From assembly GCA_900472175.1 (NCBI GenBank), contig UCHD01000004.1, forward strand, positions 62,001 to 126,000: a DNA stretch of 64,000 nucleotides. The letters run 5' to 3'. The notes under the pieces were generated by a model, which saw only the letters and a list, made by a program, of their open reading frames with translations, had not been told where the DNA came from and made no database searches. Below are positions 33,966 through 42,230 of this stretch, piece after piece. Source of the stretch: Hyphomicrobiales bacterium (GTDB lineage Bacteria; Pseudomonadota; Alphaproteobacteria; Rhizobiales; Rhizobiaceae). A program made the position numbers and the translations under genes. The number at the start of each line of letters is the position of its first letter. The first letter of the stretch is position 1.

Positions 33966-35513
33966 ATGTCAGACTATTCAGATACCGATAAACATGAGGA
34001 CATGAAGGTCCTCCATTCGATGGGCTATGCGCAAGAACTCGAACGGCGCATGAGCTCTTTCTCGAATTTTGCCGTTTCCTTCTCGATCATCTGCATTCTT
34101 TCGGGCGGCATCAACTCGCTCGCGCAGGCAACCTCGGGTGCAGGCGGTGCCGCGATCGGCATCGGCTGGCCGCTTGGCTGCTTCGTTTCCCTCGTCTTCG
34201 CCGTCGCCATGGCGCAGATCAGCTCGGCCTATCCGACGGCCGGCGGCCTCTATCACTGGGGCTCCATCCTCGGTAACCGCTTCACCGGCTGGGTTACCGC
34301 CTGGTTCAACCTGCTCGGCCTCGTCACGGTTCTCGGCGCTATCAATGTTGGCACCTATTACTTTTTCATGGGTTCGTTCGGCACACCTTATTTCGGCCTG
34401 GAAGACACCACGACAGTCCGTATCCTCTTCCTGGTCGTCATCACCGGCGCTCAGGCGATCGTCAACCATATGGGCATTGGCCTGACGGCCAAGCTGACGG
34501 ACTTCTCCGGTTATCTGATCTTTGCAACGGCAATCGCGCTTTCGGTCGTGTGCCTTGCCGCGGCAGATACCTACGAGTTCGGCCGCCTGTTCACTTTCGC
34601 CAATTATTCGGGCGAGGCCGGCGGCAATGTCTGGCCTGCAACTTCGGGCACCTGGGTGTTCCTGCTGGGCCTGCTTTTGCCGATCTACACGATCACGGGC
34701 TATGATGCTTCCGCCCATACGTCGGAAGAAACCGTCAAGGCTGCAACATCGGTTCCGCGCGGCATGATCTCGTCGGTCCTGTGGTCGGCTCTGTTCGGCT
34801 ACATCATGCTATGCAGCTTCGTTTTGCTGCTCCCCAGCATGGATGAGGCGGCCAAGCAGGGCTGGAACGTGTTCTTCTGGGCGATGGACACACAGGTCAA
34901 TGCGACCATCAAGGACATCCTCTACCTTGCCATCCTGGTCAGCCAATGGCTGTGCGGTCTGGCAACGGTGACATCCGTATCGCGCATGATCTTCGCCTTC
35001 TCGCGTGACGGCGGTCTGCCGGCATCCAAGGCGCTGGCCAAGGTCAGCCCGACCTATCGCACGCCGGTTGCCGCCATCTGGACCGGATCGATCCTGGCGG
35101 TTCTGTTCGTCTGGGGCTCGTCGCTGGTGACGATCGGCGAAACGCCGGTTTACACGATCGTCGTATCCTGCACGGTCATCTTCCTGTTCTTCTCCTTCGC
35201 GATCCCGATCACGCTGGGTCTGTTTGCCTGGGGCACGTCGAAATGGGAAAAGATGGGTCCGTGGAACCTCGGCGAAGGCGTCTTCAAGCTGTTTGCCGTG
35301 TTGACGATCCTGGCGATGATCCTGATCTTCGTGCTCGGCGTCCAGCCGCCGAACACACCGGCGCTCTACGTGACTGTCGGCTTCCTGGTTCTGACCGGTA
35401 TCGTCTGGTTCGGCTTTGAAAGCCGCCGTTTCAAAGGCCCACCGATCGGCGATGAAGTTGCGCGCCGCGCAGCAGAAATCGCAGCGGCCGAAAAGGCCGT
35501 TGGACAGAAGTGA
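33966..35513 (+). CDS. APC-superfamily amino acid/amine permease
   Basis: A 515-residue membrane transporter with about 12 membrane segments. The APC signature region SSFSNFAVSFSIICILSGG lies at about residues 30-48, followed by AYPTAGGLYHWGSILG and GYDASAHTSEET. It resembles GABA/putrescine/choline-type permeases. ATG 33966 has AGGGGA 6 bases upstream; an ATG 75 bases earlier lacks one. It is followed after 105 bases by the glutamine-synthetase-like gene. Confidence 0.9.
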   Translation: MSDYSDTDKHEDMKVLHSMGYAQELERRMSSFSNFAVSFSIICILSGGINSLAQATSGAGGAAIGIGWPLGCFVSLVFAVAMAQISSAYPTAGGLYHWGSILGNRFTGWVTAWFNLLGLVTVLGAINVGTYYFFMGSFGTPYFGLEDTTTVRILFLVVITGAQAIVNHMGIGLTAKLTDFSGYLIFATAIALSVVCLAAADTYEFGRLFTFANYSGEAGGNVWPATSGTWVFLLGLLLPIYTITGYDASAHTSEETVKAATSVPRGMISSVLWSALFGYIMLCSFVLLLPSMDEAAKQGWNVFFWAMDTQVNATIKDILYLAILVSQWLCGLATVTSVSRMIFAFSRDGGLPASKALAKVSPTYRTPVAAIWTGSILAVLFVWGSSLVTIGETPVYTIVVSCTVIFLFFSFAIPITLGLFAWGTSKWEKMGPWNLGEGVFKLFAVLTILAMILIFVLGVQPPNTPALYVTVGFLVLTGIVWFGFESRRFKGPPIGDEVARRAAEIAAAEKAVGQK

Positions 35514-35618
35514 TCCGATAAAGACAGGGTGGAAGCCGCGTTCATGCGGCTTCCACTAGACGTCCATGAGACGCAGCCGCGCAAGGCAGCGTTACGATCA
35601 AGCACGGGATTTTTTGCA

Positions 35619-36989
35619 ATGAGCGCGAGCTATTCGTTTGAAGACTTGAAGAAGGATGTTGCCGAAGGCCGCATCGATACGGTTCTGGCCTGCCAGGTCG
35701 ATATGCAGGGACGCCTGATGGGCAAGCGTTTTCACGCGCAGTTCTTCGTCGATAGCGCCTGGGAAGAGACCCATAGCTGCAACTACCTCCTGGCGACCGA
35801 TCTCGAGATGGAAACGGTCAACGGCTACAAGTCGACGAGCTGGGAGAGCGGCTACGGCGATTACACGATGAAGCCCGATCTTTCGACGCTTCGCCGTATT
35901 CCATGGCTCGAAGGCACGGCGCTGGTTCTCTGCGACATGCTCGACCATCACACCCACAAGGAAGTGCCGCATTCGCCGCGTGCCATCCTGAAACGCCAGA
36001 TCGCCCGGCTCGAAGCCATGGGCCTCAAGGCCTTCATGGCGACAGAACTCGAATTCTTCCTGTTCGACCAGACCTATGATGCAGCACGCGAAAGCGGCTA
36101 CCGCAACCTCAAGCTCGCCAGCGGCTACAATGAGGACTACCACATCTTCCAGACGACCAAGGAAGAGGACGTCATGCGGGCGATCCGCAACGGCTTGCAG
36201 GGCGCGGGCATTCCCGTTGAAAACTCCAAGGGCGAGGCATCTGCCGGTCAGGAGGAGATCAACGTGCGCTACGCCGATGCGCTGACCATGGCCGACCGGC
36301 ACGTGATCATCAAGAACGGCTGCAAGGAAATCGCCTGGAGCAAGGGCAAGGCGATCACCTTCCTGGCCAAGTGGAACTACAATGCCGCCGGCTCCTCGTC
36401 GCATATCCATCAATCGCTCTGGAGCGCTGACGGCAAGACGCCGCACTTTTTCGACAAGGAAGCCAAATACGGCATGTCGGAGACGATGCGTCACTACGTT
36501 GCCGGGCTTCTGACCCATGCCAGCGAGATCACCTATTTCCTCGCGCCCTACATCAATTCCTACAAGCGCTTCATGGCGGGCACTTTCGCGCCGACGAAGG
36601 CCGTCTGGTCGAAGGACAATCGCACTGCCGGCTACCGCCTGTGCGGCGAAGGCACCAAGGCGATCCGGATCGAATGCCGCGTCGGCGGTTCAGATATCAA
36701 CCCTTACCTCGCCATGGCGGCACTGATTGCTGCCGGTATTGCCGGGATCGAGGGCAAGATGGAGCTGGAGCCCGCCTTTGTCGGCGACGCCTATGGCGGC
36801 AAGAACATTCGCGAAATTCCCGGCACGTTGCGCGACGCGACGCGGGCGATGAATTCGTCGAAGATGCTGCTCGATGCCTTTGGCGAGGATGTGATCGAAC
36901 ATTATACCCGCGCTGCCGAATGGGAGCAGGAAGAATATGACCGCCGCGTCACGGATTGGGAGGTGGCGCGCGGTTTCGAGCGGGCGTAA
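35619..36989 (+). CDS. Glutamine synthetase family protein, probable gamma-glutamyl-amine synthetase
   Basis: A 456-residue GS-fold enzyme. The glutamate/metal segment FMATELEFFLF, AGQEEINVRY, the ATP segment KWNYNAAGSSSHIHQSLW and NRTAGYRLCGEGTKAIRIEC are present. The length and the pattern fit the PuuA/GlnA3/IpuC group, which joins glutamate to amines or amino alcohols, rather than housekeeping GlnA, since the regulatory adenylylation-site tyrosine region is not recognisable. ALDH and Fe-ADH genes follow in the same direction. The true amine is unknown. Confidence 0.85.
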   Translation: MSASYSFEDLKKDVAEGRIDTVLACQVDMQGRLMGKRFHAQFFVDSAWEETHSCNYLLATDLEMETVNGYKSTSWESGYGDYTMKPDLSTLRRIPWLEGTALVLCDMLDHHTHKEVPHSPRAILKRQIARLEAMGLKAFMATELEFFLFDQTYDAARESGYRNLKLASGYNEDYHIFQTTKEEDVMRAIRNGLQGAGIPVENSKGEASAGQEEINVRYADALTMADRHVIIKNGCKEIAWSKGKAITFLAKWNYNAAGSSSHIHQSLWSADGKTPHFFDKEAKYGMSETMRHYVAGLLTHASEITYFLAPYINSYKRFMAGTFAPTKAVWSKDNRTAGYRLCGEGTKAIRIECRVGGSDINPYLAMAALIAAGIAGIEGKMELEPAFVGDAYGGKNIREIPGTLRDATRAMNSSKMLLDAFGEDVIEHYTRAAEWEQEEYDRRVTDWEVARGFERA

Positions 36990-37021
36990 GGCCTTATTTC
37001 GGGTGCAGTCGCACTTTATCT

Positions 37022-37052
37022 GCCACGGGCAGGCCAACGGCCGGCCCGTGGC
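37022..37052 (+). other. GC-rich hairpin between GS-like and ALDH genes
   Basis: GCCACGGGC (37022-37030) pairs with GCCCGTGGC (37044-37052), with an inner GGCC-aac-GGCC stem. There is no direct T-run, so it may stabilise or process the transcript rather than end it. Confidence 0.55.
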
Positions 37053-37089
37053 ATCCAGTATTTTCAAAGCCTAAAACAGGAAGATGATC

Positions 37090-38469
37090 ATGACCATGAT
37101 CCAATGCATTTCCCCGGTGAACGGGGAGGTTTACGCGGAACGGCCGGCGGTTGACACCGTTGCCGCTTCGGCTGCTGTTGCGCGGGCGCGTGCCGCGCAG
37201 AAAAGCTGGGCCAAACGGCCGGTCGAAGACCGTGTCAAACTGGTGCTTGCCGGTGTCGCGCGTCTCAACGAGATGGTTGACGAAGTCGTGCCGGAGCTTG
37301 CCTGGCAGATGGGGCGCCCGATCCGCTATGGCGGCGAGTTCCGCGGTTTCAACGAGCGCTCTAATTATGTGGCAACGATTGCCGCCGATGCCCTGGCGCC
37401 GATCATTGTTGAGGACAGCGCGAGCTTCGAGCGCCGGATCGAGCGGGTCGCCCACGGCGTCGTGTTCGTCATCGCGCCTTGGAACTACCCCTATATGACC
37501 GCCATCAACACGGTTGCTCCGGCGCTGATGGCGGGTAATACCGTGATCATCAAGCATGCCAGCCAGACAATCCTCGTTGGCGAACGCATGGTGCGCGCTT
37601 TCGTCGAGGCTGGCATTCCGGAGGACGTATTCCAGAACATCTTCCTCGATCATGCAACGACGTCGCAACTGATCGCGGCCAAGAGTTTTGATTTCGTCAA
37701 CTTCACCGGTTCGGTCGAAGGCGGCCGGTCGATCGAGCGGGCGGCGGCTGGTACGTTCACCGGTATTGGCCTCGAACTCGGCGGCAAGGATCCGGGTTAT
37801 GTCATGGAAGACGCTGATCTCGACGCGGCCGTCGATACGCTGATGGACGGCGCGATGTTCAATTCCGGGCAGTGCTGCTGCGGCATCGAGCGCATCTATG
37901 TCAACGAAAACCTCTATGACGATTTCGTCGAGAAGGCTGTTGCCTTCGCCTCGGCCTACAAGCTCGGCAATCCGCTGGAGCAGGAAACCTCTCTCGGGCC
38001 GATGGCGCACAAGCGTTTTGCTGCCGAAGTGCGGTCGCAGACTGCCGAAGCCCTTGCCAAGGGCGCCAAGGCTCTGGTCGATCCAAAACTGTTTCCGCAG
38101 GACGACGGCGGCGCTTATCTCGCTCCGCAGGTTCTGGTCGATGTCGACCACTCGATGAAGGTGATGACCGAAGAGAGTTTTGGCCCGGTCGTCGGCATCA
38201 TGAAGGTGAAGAACGACGCTGAAGCGCTCGCGCTGATGAACGATTGCAAATACGGACTGACCACTTCGCTCTGGACCAAGGACCCGGAACGCGCTGCCCG
38301 GATCGGCAACGATCTCGAAACCGGCACCGTGTTCATGAACCGTGCCGACTATCTCGATCCGGCGCTATGCTGGACCGGCGTCAAGGAAACCGGCCGCGGC
38401 GGCTCGCTGTCGGTCATCGGTTTCCAGAACCTGACCCGCCCGAAATCCTATCATTTGAAGAAAGCCTGA
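37090..38469 (+). CDS. NAD(P)-dependent aldehyde dehydrogenase
   Basis: A 459-residue ALDH with the cofactor segment IAPWNYPYMTAINTVAPALM, the catalytic Glu in LELGGKDPGYV and the catalytic Cys in FNSGQCCCGIERIYV. It oxidises an aldehyde to its acid, here perhaps a gamma-glutamyl-amino aldehyde. Of three close in-frame ATGs (37084, 37090, 37096), 37090 has AGGAAG 6 bases upstream. It lies 3 bases before the Fe-ADH gene. Confidence 0.9.
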   Translation: MTMIQCISPVNGEVYAERPAVDTVAASAAVARARAAQKSWAKRPVEDRVKLVLAGVARLNEMVDEVVPELAWQMGRPIRYGGEFRGFNERSNYVATIAADALAPIIVEDSASFERRIERVAHGVVFVIAPWNYPYMTAINTVAPALMAGNTVIIKHASQTILVGERMVRAFVEAGIPEDVFQNIFLDHATTSQLIAAKSFDFVNFTGSVEGGRSIERAAAGTFTGIGLELGGKDPGYVMEDADLDAAVDTLMDGAMFNSGQCCCGIERIYVNENLYDDFVEKAVAFASAYKLGNPLEQETSLGPMAHKRFAAEVRSQTAEALAKGAKALVDPKLFPQDDGGAYLAPQVLVDVDHSMKVMTEESFGPVVGIMKVKNDAEALALMNDCKYGLTTSLWTKDPERAARIGNDLETGTVFMNRADYLDPALCWTGVKETGRGGSLSVIGFQNLTRPKSYHLKKA

Positions 38470-38472
38470 ACG

Positions 38473-39618
38473 ATGACCATCACAGCCAACTGGAGCTACC
38501 CGACATCCATCAAGTTCGGGGCAGGGCGGATCAAGGAACTTGCCGACCATTGCAAGGCGCTCGGCATCAAAAAGCCACTTCTGGTCACCGACCGTGGCCT
38601 GGCACCGATGCCGATCACCCAGAACGCGCTTGATATTCTGGACGCCGCCGGTCTTGGCCGCGCGCTGTTTGCCGATGTCGACAGCAATCCGACCGACGTC
38701 AATCTCGCTGCCGGCGTAAAAGCCTTCAAGGCTGGCGGCCATGACGGCGTCATCGCCTTCGGCGGTGGTTCCGGCCTCGACCTTGGCAAGTGCGTCGCCT
38801 TCATGGCCGGGCAGACCCGCCCTGTTTGGGACTTCGAGGATGTCGGCGATTGGTGGACCCGTGCCAGCGTCGAGGGCATTGCGCCGATCATCGCCGTGCC
38901 GACGACGGCCGGTACCGGTTCGGAAGTTGGCCGCGCGTCGGTCATCACCAATTCGGAAACACACACGAAGAAGGTAATCTTCCATCCGAAGTTCCTGCCC
39001 GCGGTGACGATCTGCGACCCGGAACTGACAGTCGGCATGCCGAAGGTGATCACTGCCGGCACCGGCATGGATGCGTTTGCCCATTGCCTGGAAGCCTATT
39101 CCTCGCCGTTCTACCATCCGATGTCGGCCGGTATCGCGCTGGAAGGTTTGCGCCTTGTCAAGGAATACCTGCCGCGCGCCTACAAGGACGGTACGGATAT
39201 CGAAGCCCGCGCGCATATGATGTCTGCCGCCGCCATGGGCGCCGTCGCCTTCCAGAAGGGGCTTGGCGCCATCCATTCGCTGTCGCATCCGGTCGGCGCC
39301 ATCTACAACACCCATCACGGCATGACCAATGCTGTCGTCATGCCGCCGGTGTTGCGTTTCAACCGTCCGGCGATTGAAGGCAAAATCGGGCTGGCCGCTG
39401 CCTATCTCGGCATTTCCGGCGGTTTTGATGGGTTTTATGATTATGTGCTGAAGCTGCGTGAAGAGCTCGGCGTGCCGGACAAGCTGGCAGCGCTCGGCGT
39501 CGGCACCGACCGTATCGACGAAATGGCCGCGATGGCGATCGTCGACCCGACGGCCGGCGGTAATCCAGTCGAGCTGACGCTCGATGCTGCCAAGCAGCTT
39601 TTCCGCGACTGCATTTAA
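38473..39618 (+). CDS. Iron-containing (group III) alcohol dehydrogenase
   Basis: A 381-residue enzyme with the Fe-ADH fold: an N-terminal Rossmann-like domain with GFGGGSGLDLGK (reading IAFGGGSGLDLGK), then PTTAGTGSEVGRASVI and metal ligands in DAFAHCLEAY and the C-terminal HSLSHPVGAIYNTHHG. It interconverts alcohol and aldehyde with NAD. Following the ALDH gene by 3 bases, it could feed aldehyde from an alcohol, for example a gamma-glutamylated amino alcohol. A strong terminator lies behind it. Confidence 0.9.
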   Translation: MTITANWSYPTSIKFGAGRIKELADHCKALGIKKPLLVTDRGLAPMPITQNALDILDAAGLGRALFADVDSNPTDVNLAAGVKAFKAGGHDGVIAFGGGSGLDLGKCVAFMAGQTRPVWDFEDVGDWWTRASVEGIAPIIAVPTTAGTGSEVGRASVITNSETHTKKVIFHPKFLPAVTICDPELTVGMPKVITAGTGMDAFAHCLEAYSSPFYHPMSAGIALEGLRLVKEYLPRAYKDGTDIEARAHMMSAAAMGAVAFQKGLGAIHSLSHPVGAIYNTHHGMTNAVVMPPVLRFNRPAIEGKIGLAAAYLGISGGFDGFYDYVLKLREELGVPDKLAALGVGTDRIDEMAAMAIVDPTAGGNPVELTLDAAKQLFRDCI

Positions 39619-39642
39619 ACTCGGTCGCATTGTTCCTGAGAG

Positions 39643-39674
39643 GCCCGGAAAACTGTCGTTTTCCGGGCTTTTTT
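39643..39674 (+). terminator. Rho-independent terminator after Fe-ADH
   Basis: GCCCGGAAAAC-tgtc-GTTTTCCGGGC followed by TTTTTTC, a perfect 11-base stem. Confidence 0.92.
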
Positions 39675-39837
39675 CATGTCTTAGAAGGCCCGCTCATGGC
39701 CGGGTAGTTAATTCTCGGGAGGGGCGCATTCAGTCTTTGTTAACCACGATCTGAAAGGTTTGGTTAATCGAAGCGCGATGCAATTTGCGCTCACCAGGAG
39801 CCATGTAGGGGCTCTGATTTTTCAGACAGGAACGGAC

Positions 39838-40530
39838 ATGCCAGTTATTACATTCGCAAACACCAAGGGTGGAGCAGGCAAGACGACTGCGGCGCTGATC
39901 CTGGCCACTGAACTGGCGCGCAGTGGCGCCCGCGTCACCATTCTCGATGCCGACCCGCAGCACTGGATTTCCCATTGGCACGATATTTCGGGAAAGGTTC
40001 CGAATATCGAGGTGATCTCCTATGTGACGATGGCGTCGATCCAGACGCATATCAACGACAACCGGGCAACGACCGATTATTTCATCATCGACCTTGCCGG
40101 TGCACGCAACACGTTGATGGCAACCGCCATTGGTCTGTCGGATCATGTGATGATCCCGATCCAGGGCTGTGCGATGGACGCCAAGGGCGGCGCCCAGGTG
40201 CTGGAATTGCTTGGCTATCTCGAAGAGAAGGCAGGCATTCGCATCAATCACTCCGTCGTTTTGACACGCGTCAACTCGCTGGTGACGACACGGGCATTGC
40301 AGGTGGTCAAGCAGTTGCTGTCCGAGAGGGCAGTGCCGGTGCTCGATACGCCGATCATCGAACGCGCGGCTTTCCGTGATATTTTCGACTGTGGCGGCAC
40401 CTTGCAGACGATGGACCCGGCCCGGGTCAGCAATCTCGACAAGGCCTGTCAGAACGCCCGCGCCTTTGGCGACGAAGTGCGCCAGCTTGTTCCGCTCCGG
40501 TTGACCCGCAGCATGCGCCGCGCCGCTTAA
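39838..40530 (+). CDS. Orphan ParA/MinD-family ATPase
   Basis: A 230-residue P-loop ATPase with the deviant Walker A motif KGGAGKTT (about 9-17), the LDADPQHWISHW segment and FIIDLAGARNTLM. The size and layout match small ParA/VirC1-like proteins that position DNA or protein cargo. No parB or parS-like gene is next to it, so the partner is unknown. ATG 39838 has an AGGAACGGAC stretch before it; a longer frame upstream has no site. Confidence 0.85.
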   Translation: MPVITFANTKGGAGKTTAALILATELARSGARVTILDADPQHWISHWHDISGKVPNIEVISYVTMASIQTHINDNRATTDYFIIDLAGARNTLMATAIGLSDHVMIPIQGCAMDAKGGAQVLELLGYLEEKAGIRINHSVVLTRVNSLVTTRALQVVKQLLSERAVPVLDTPIIERAAFRDIFDCGGTLQTMDPARVSNLDKACQNARAFGDEVRQLVPLRLTRSMRRAA

Positions 40531-40556
40531 AATTTGCGGGCCATCCAATATTTCAA

Positions 40557-40589
40557 ACGCCGCGTGCCTTCACGCGGCGTTTTGCGTTT
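40557..40589. terminator. Bidirectional terminator between convergent genes
   Basis: ACGCCGCGTG-cctt-CACGCGGCGT with TTTGCGTTT behind it on the plus strand; a perfect 10-base stem between the ParA gene and the convergent oxidoreductase gene. Confidence 0.8.
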
Positions 40590-40597
40590 CACGAAGC

Positions 40598-41887
40598 CTA
40601 GAATCGGCGGTCGATGAAATGCTTGGCCTGTGCGCCTGCATGATAGAATGCCGACTTGAGGCTGCGCAACGGATCGGGTGTGACTGGCGTTTCAACCAGC
40701 GGCAGGGCGTTCTGCTCACCCATCACATGGTTGGCAAGCGCCCGGCCGAAGACCGTGCCCGGTGCGATGCCACGGCCGTTATAGCCGCTGACCGAAAAGA
40801 CGTTCGGGGCCATGACGTGCATCTGCGGCAGGTTGTTGGTGGTCATACCGATGCGGCCATCCCACCAGTATTCGAAGCGGAAATCGCCGAGTGCGGGAAA
40901 CAGCTTGCGCAGCGAGCGCTCGGCAAAGGCGCGATGGGTACCTTCAGCGATTGCATCGAGGCGGCCGACGCTGCCGAAGATCAGCCGGTTCTGCTGGTCC
41001 ATCCGGAACGAGGTCATCACCAACCCGGTATCCCAGCAACCTTGCCGCTCGGGCAGGATAGTGCGGGCTATGTTGTCGGATAGCGGGTTCGTCGCAAACT
41101 GGAAATAGGGCAGGATCGTCAGTTCCTGGGTATAGGACGTCCAGGGTGTCTGGCTCAGCATATCGCCATAGGCATTGGTGGCGACGATCACCGATTTGGC
41201 GTTGATCGTGCCGCCGCCCACCGATAGCTTCCAGACATCGCCCTTGCGTTCGGCAGAGCGCAGCGGCGTTTCGGTGTAGATCTGTGCTCCGGCGGCAAGG
41301 GCGGCGTGGGCAAGGCCGCGGGCATAGGCAAGTGGTTGGATCGTTCCCGCACGGCGGTCAAGCAAAGCGCCGGAAAAGCCGGGCGCGCCGGTGAGTGTTT
41401 GGGTGCGTTTGGCATCGACGACCTCCACAGGGGCGCCAAAAAGTTTCCATTGCCGTTCACGGTCGCGGATGTCTTTCAGACCCTCGGCGCCGACGGCGAG
41501 ATGCAGCGTGCCGTTGCGCACGGCTTCGCAGGCGATGCCATGTTTTTCGACGAGGTGATAGACCAGCGCTGGGCCGTCACCGAGTTCGGTCAGAAGCCGT
41601 GTGCCGACCTGTGTGCCGAGCGTCGCAATCAGGTCCTCGGGCTTTGTCCACATGCCGGCATTGACGAGGCCGACGTTGCGGCCGGAGCCGCCGAAGCCGA
41701 TCATCTTCACCTCGGCAATAGCAACGCTGACGCCCTTTTCGGCCAGATGCAGCGCTGCGGATAGTCCGGTAAAACCGCCGCCGATCACGGCGACATCGAC
41801 CGTGATATCGGCCGCAAGCGGCTCTGTTGGCGGCGCCGCCGGTGCCGTGGCATGCCAGAGGTTGGGAAGAGTACGTTCGGCGGCCAT
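40598..41887 (-). CDS. FAD-dependent amine/amino acid oxidoreductase (DAO family, PuuB-like)
   Basis: A 429-residue flavoprotein. The FAD-binding motif VDVAVIGGGFTGLSAALHLAE lies at about residues 29-50, and the C-terminal FAD segment SVSGYNGRGIAPGTVFG is typical of gamma-glutamylputrescine oxidase and related D-amino acid oxidase-like enzymes. ATG 41887 has GAGGAA 8 bases upstream. It would oxidise the C-N bond of a (gamma-glutamylated) amine to an aldehyde, which fits the GS-like/ALDH operon about 1 kb away on the other strand. Confidence 0.87.
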   Translation of the reverse strand: MAAERTLPNLWHATAPAAPPTEPLAADITVDVAVIGGGFTGLSAALHLAEKGVSVAIAEVKMIGFGGSGRNVGLVNAGMWTKPEDLIATLGTQVGTRLLTELGDGPALVYHLVEKHGIACEAVRNGTLHLAVGAEGLKDIRDRERQWKLFGAPVEVVDAKRTQTLTGAPGFSGALLDRRAGTIQPLAYARGLAHAALAAGAQIYTETPLRSAERKGDVWKLSVGGGTINAKSVIVATNAYGDMLSQTPWTSYTQELTILPYFQFATNPLSDNIARTILPERQGCWDTGLVMTSFRMDQQNRLIFGSVGRLDAIAEGTHRAFAERSLRKLFPALGDFRFEYWWDGRIGMTTNNLPQMHVMAPNVFSVSGYNGRGIAPGTVFGRALANHVMGEQNALPLVETPVTPDPLRSLKSAFYHAGAQAKHFIDRRF

Positions 41888-42230
41888 CACGGCATTCCTC
41901 GTCTGTCGAAATTGGTCTTTCAGTTCTCCGACAGATAAAGCATCGCAGCAACGTTTTTTAATGACAATATCTGATGATGTCATGAAGCCGTAGGGCCTTG
42001 GTGGGGCAGGGCAATGGCGGTGAGGTCGCGGCGTTACCAAGCTAAACGCCACGACCCCCGATCTCCGCCTCCGCGAACCTGTGCCCAATCAAATCGCGTT
42101 TCGTACCGGTAAGCCGGCGCTGCGACGGGGTGCCGAGACGACAGCAGAAGTAGCCTCGACATACGCATTTTCACCGATGCAGGCTGTCAGTCACCCCCCA
42201 AATAGGGGAGGTTTTTGCAATTTTGCGCCT
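41888..42230. promoter_or_regulatory. Intergenic region, possible small RNA on plus strand
   Basis: This 343-base gap holds the minus-strand promoter of the oxidoreductase gene. I see no gene with coding features. A terminator-like hairpin at 42193-42216 points in the plus direction although no plus-strand gene precedes it, so a small RNA ending there is possible. Confidence 0.35.
42193..42216 (+). terminator. Terminator-like hairpin without upstream gene
   Basis: ACCCCCC pairs with GGGGAGGT (one mismatch) and is followed by TTTTT on the plus strand. The minus-strand side has no T-run. Confidence 0.4.
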
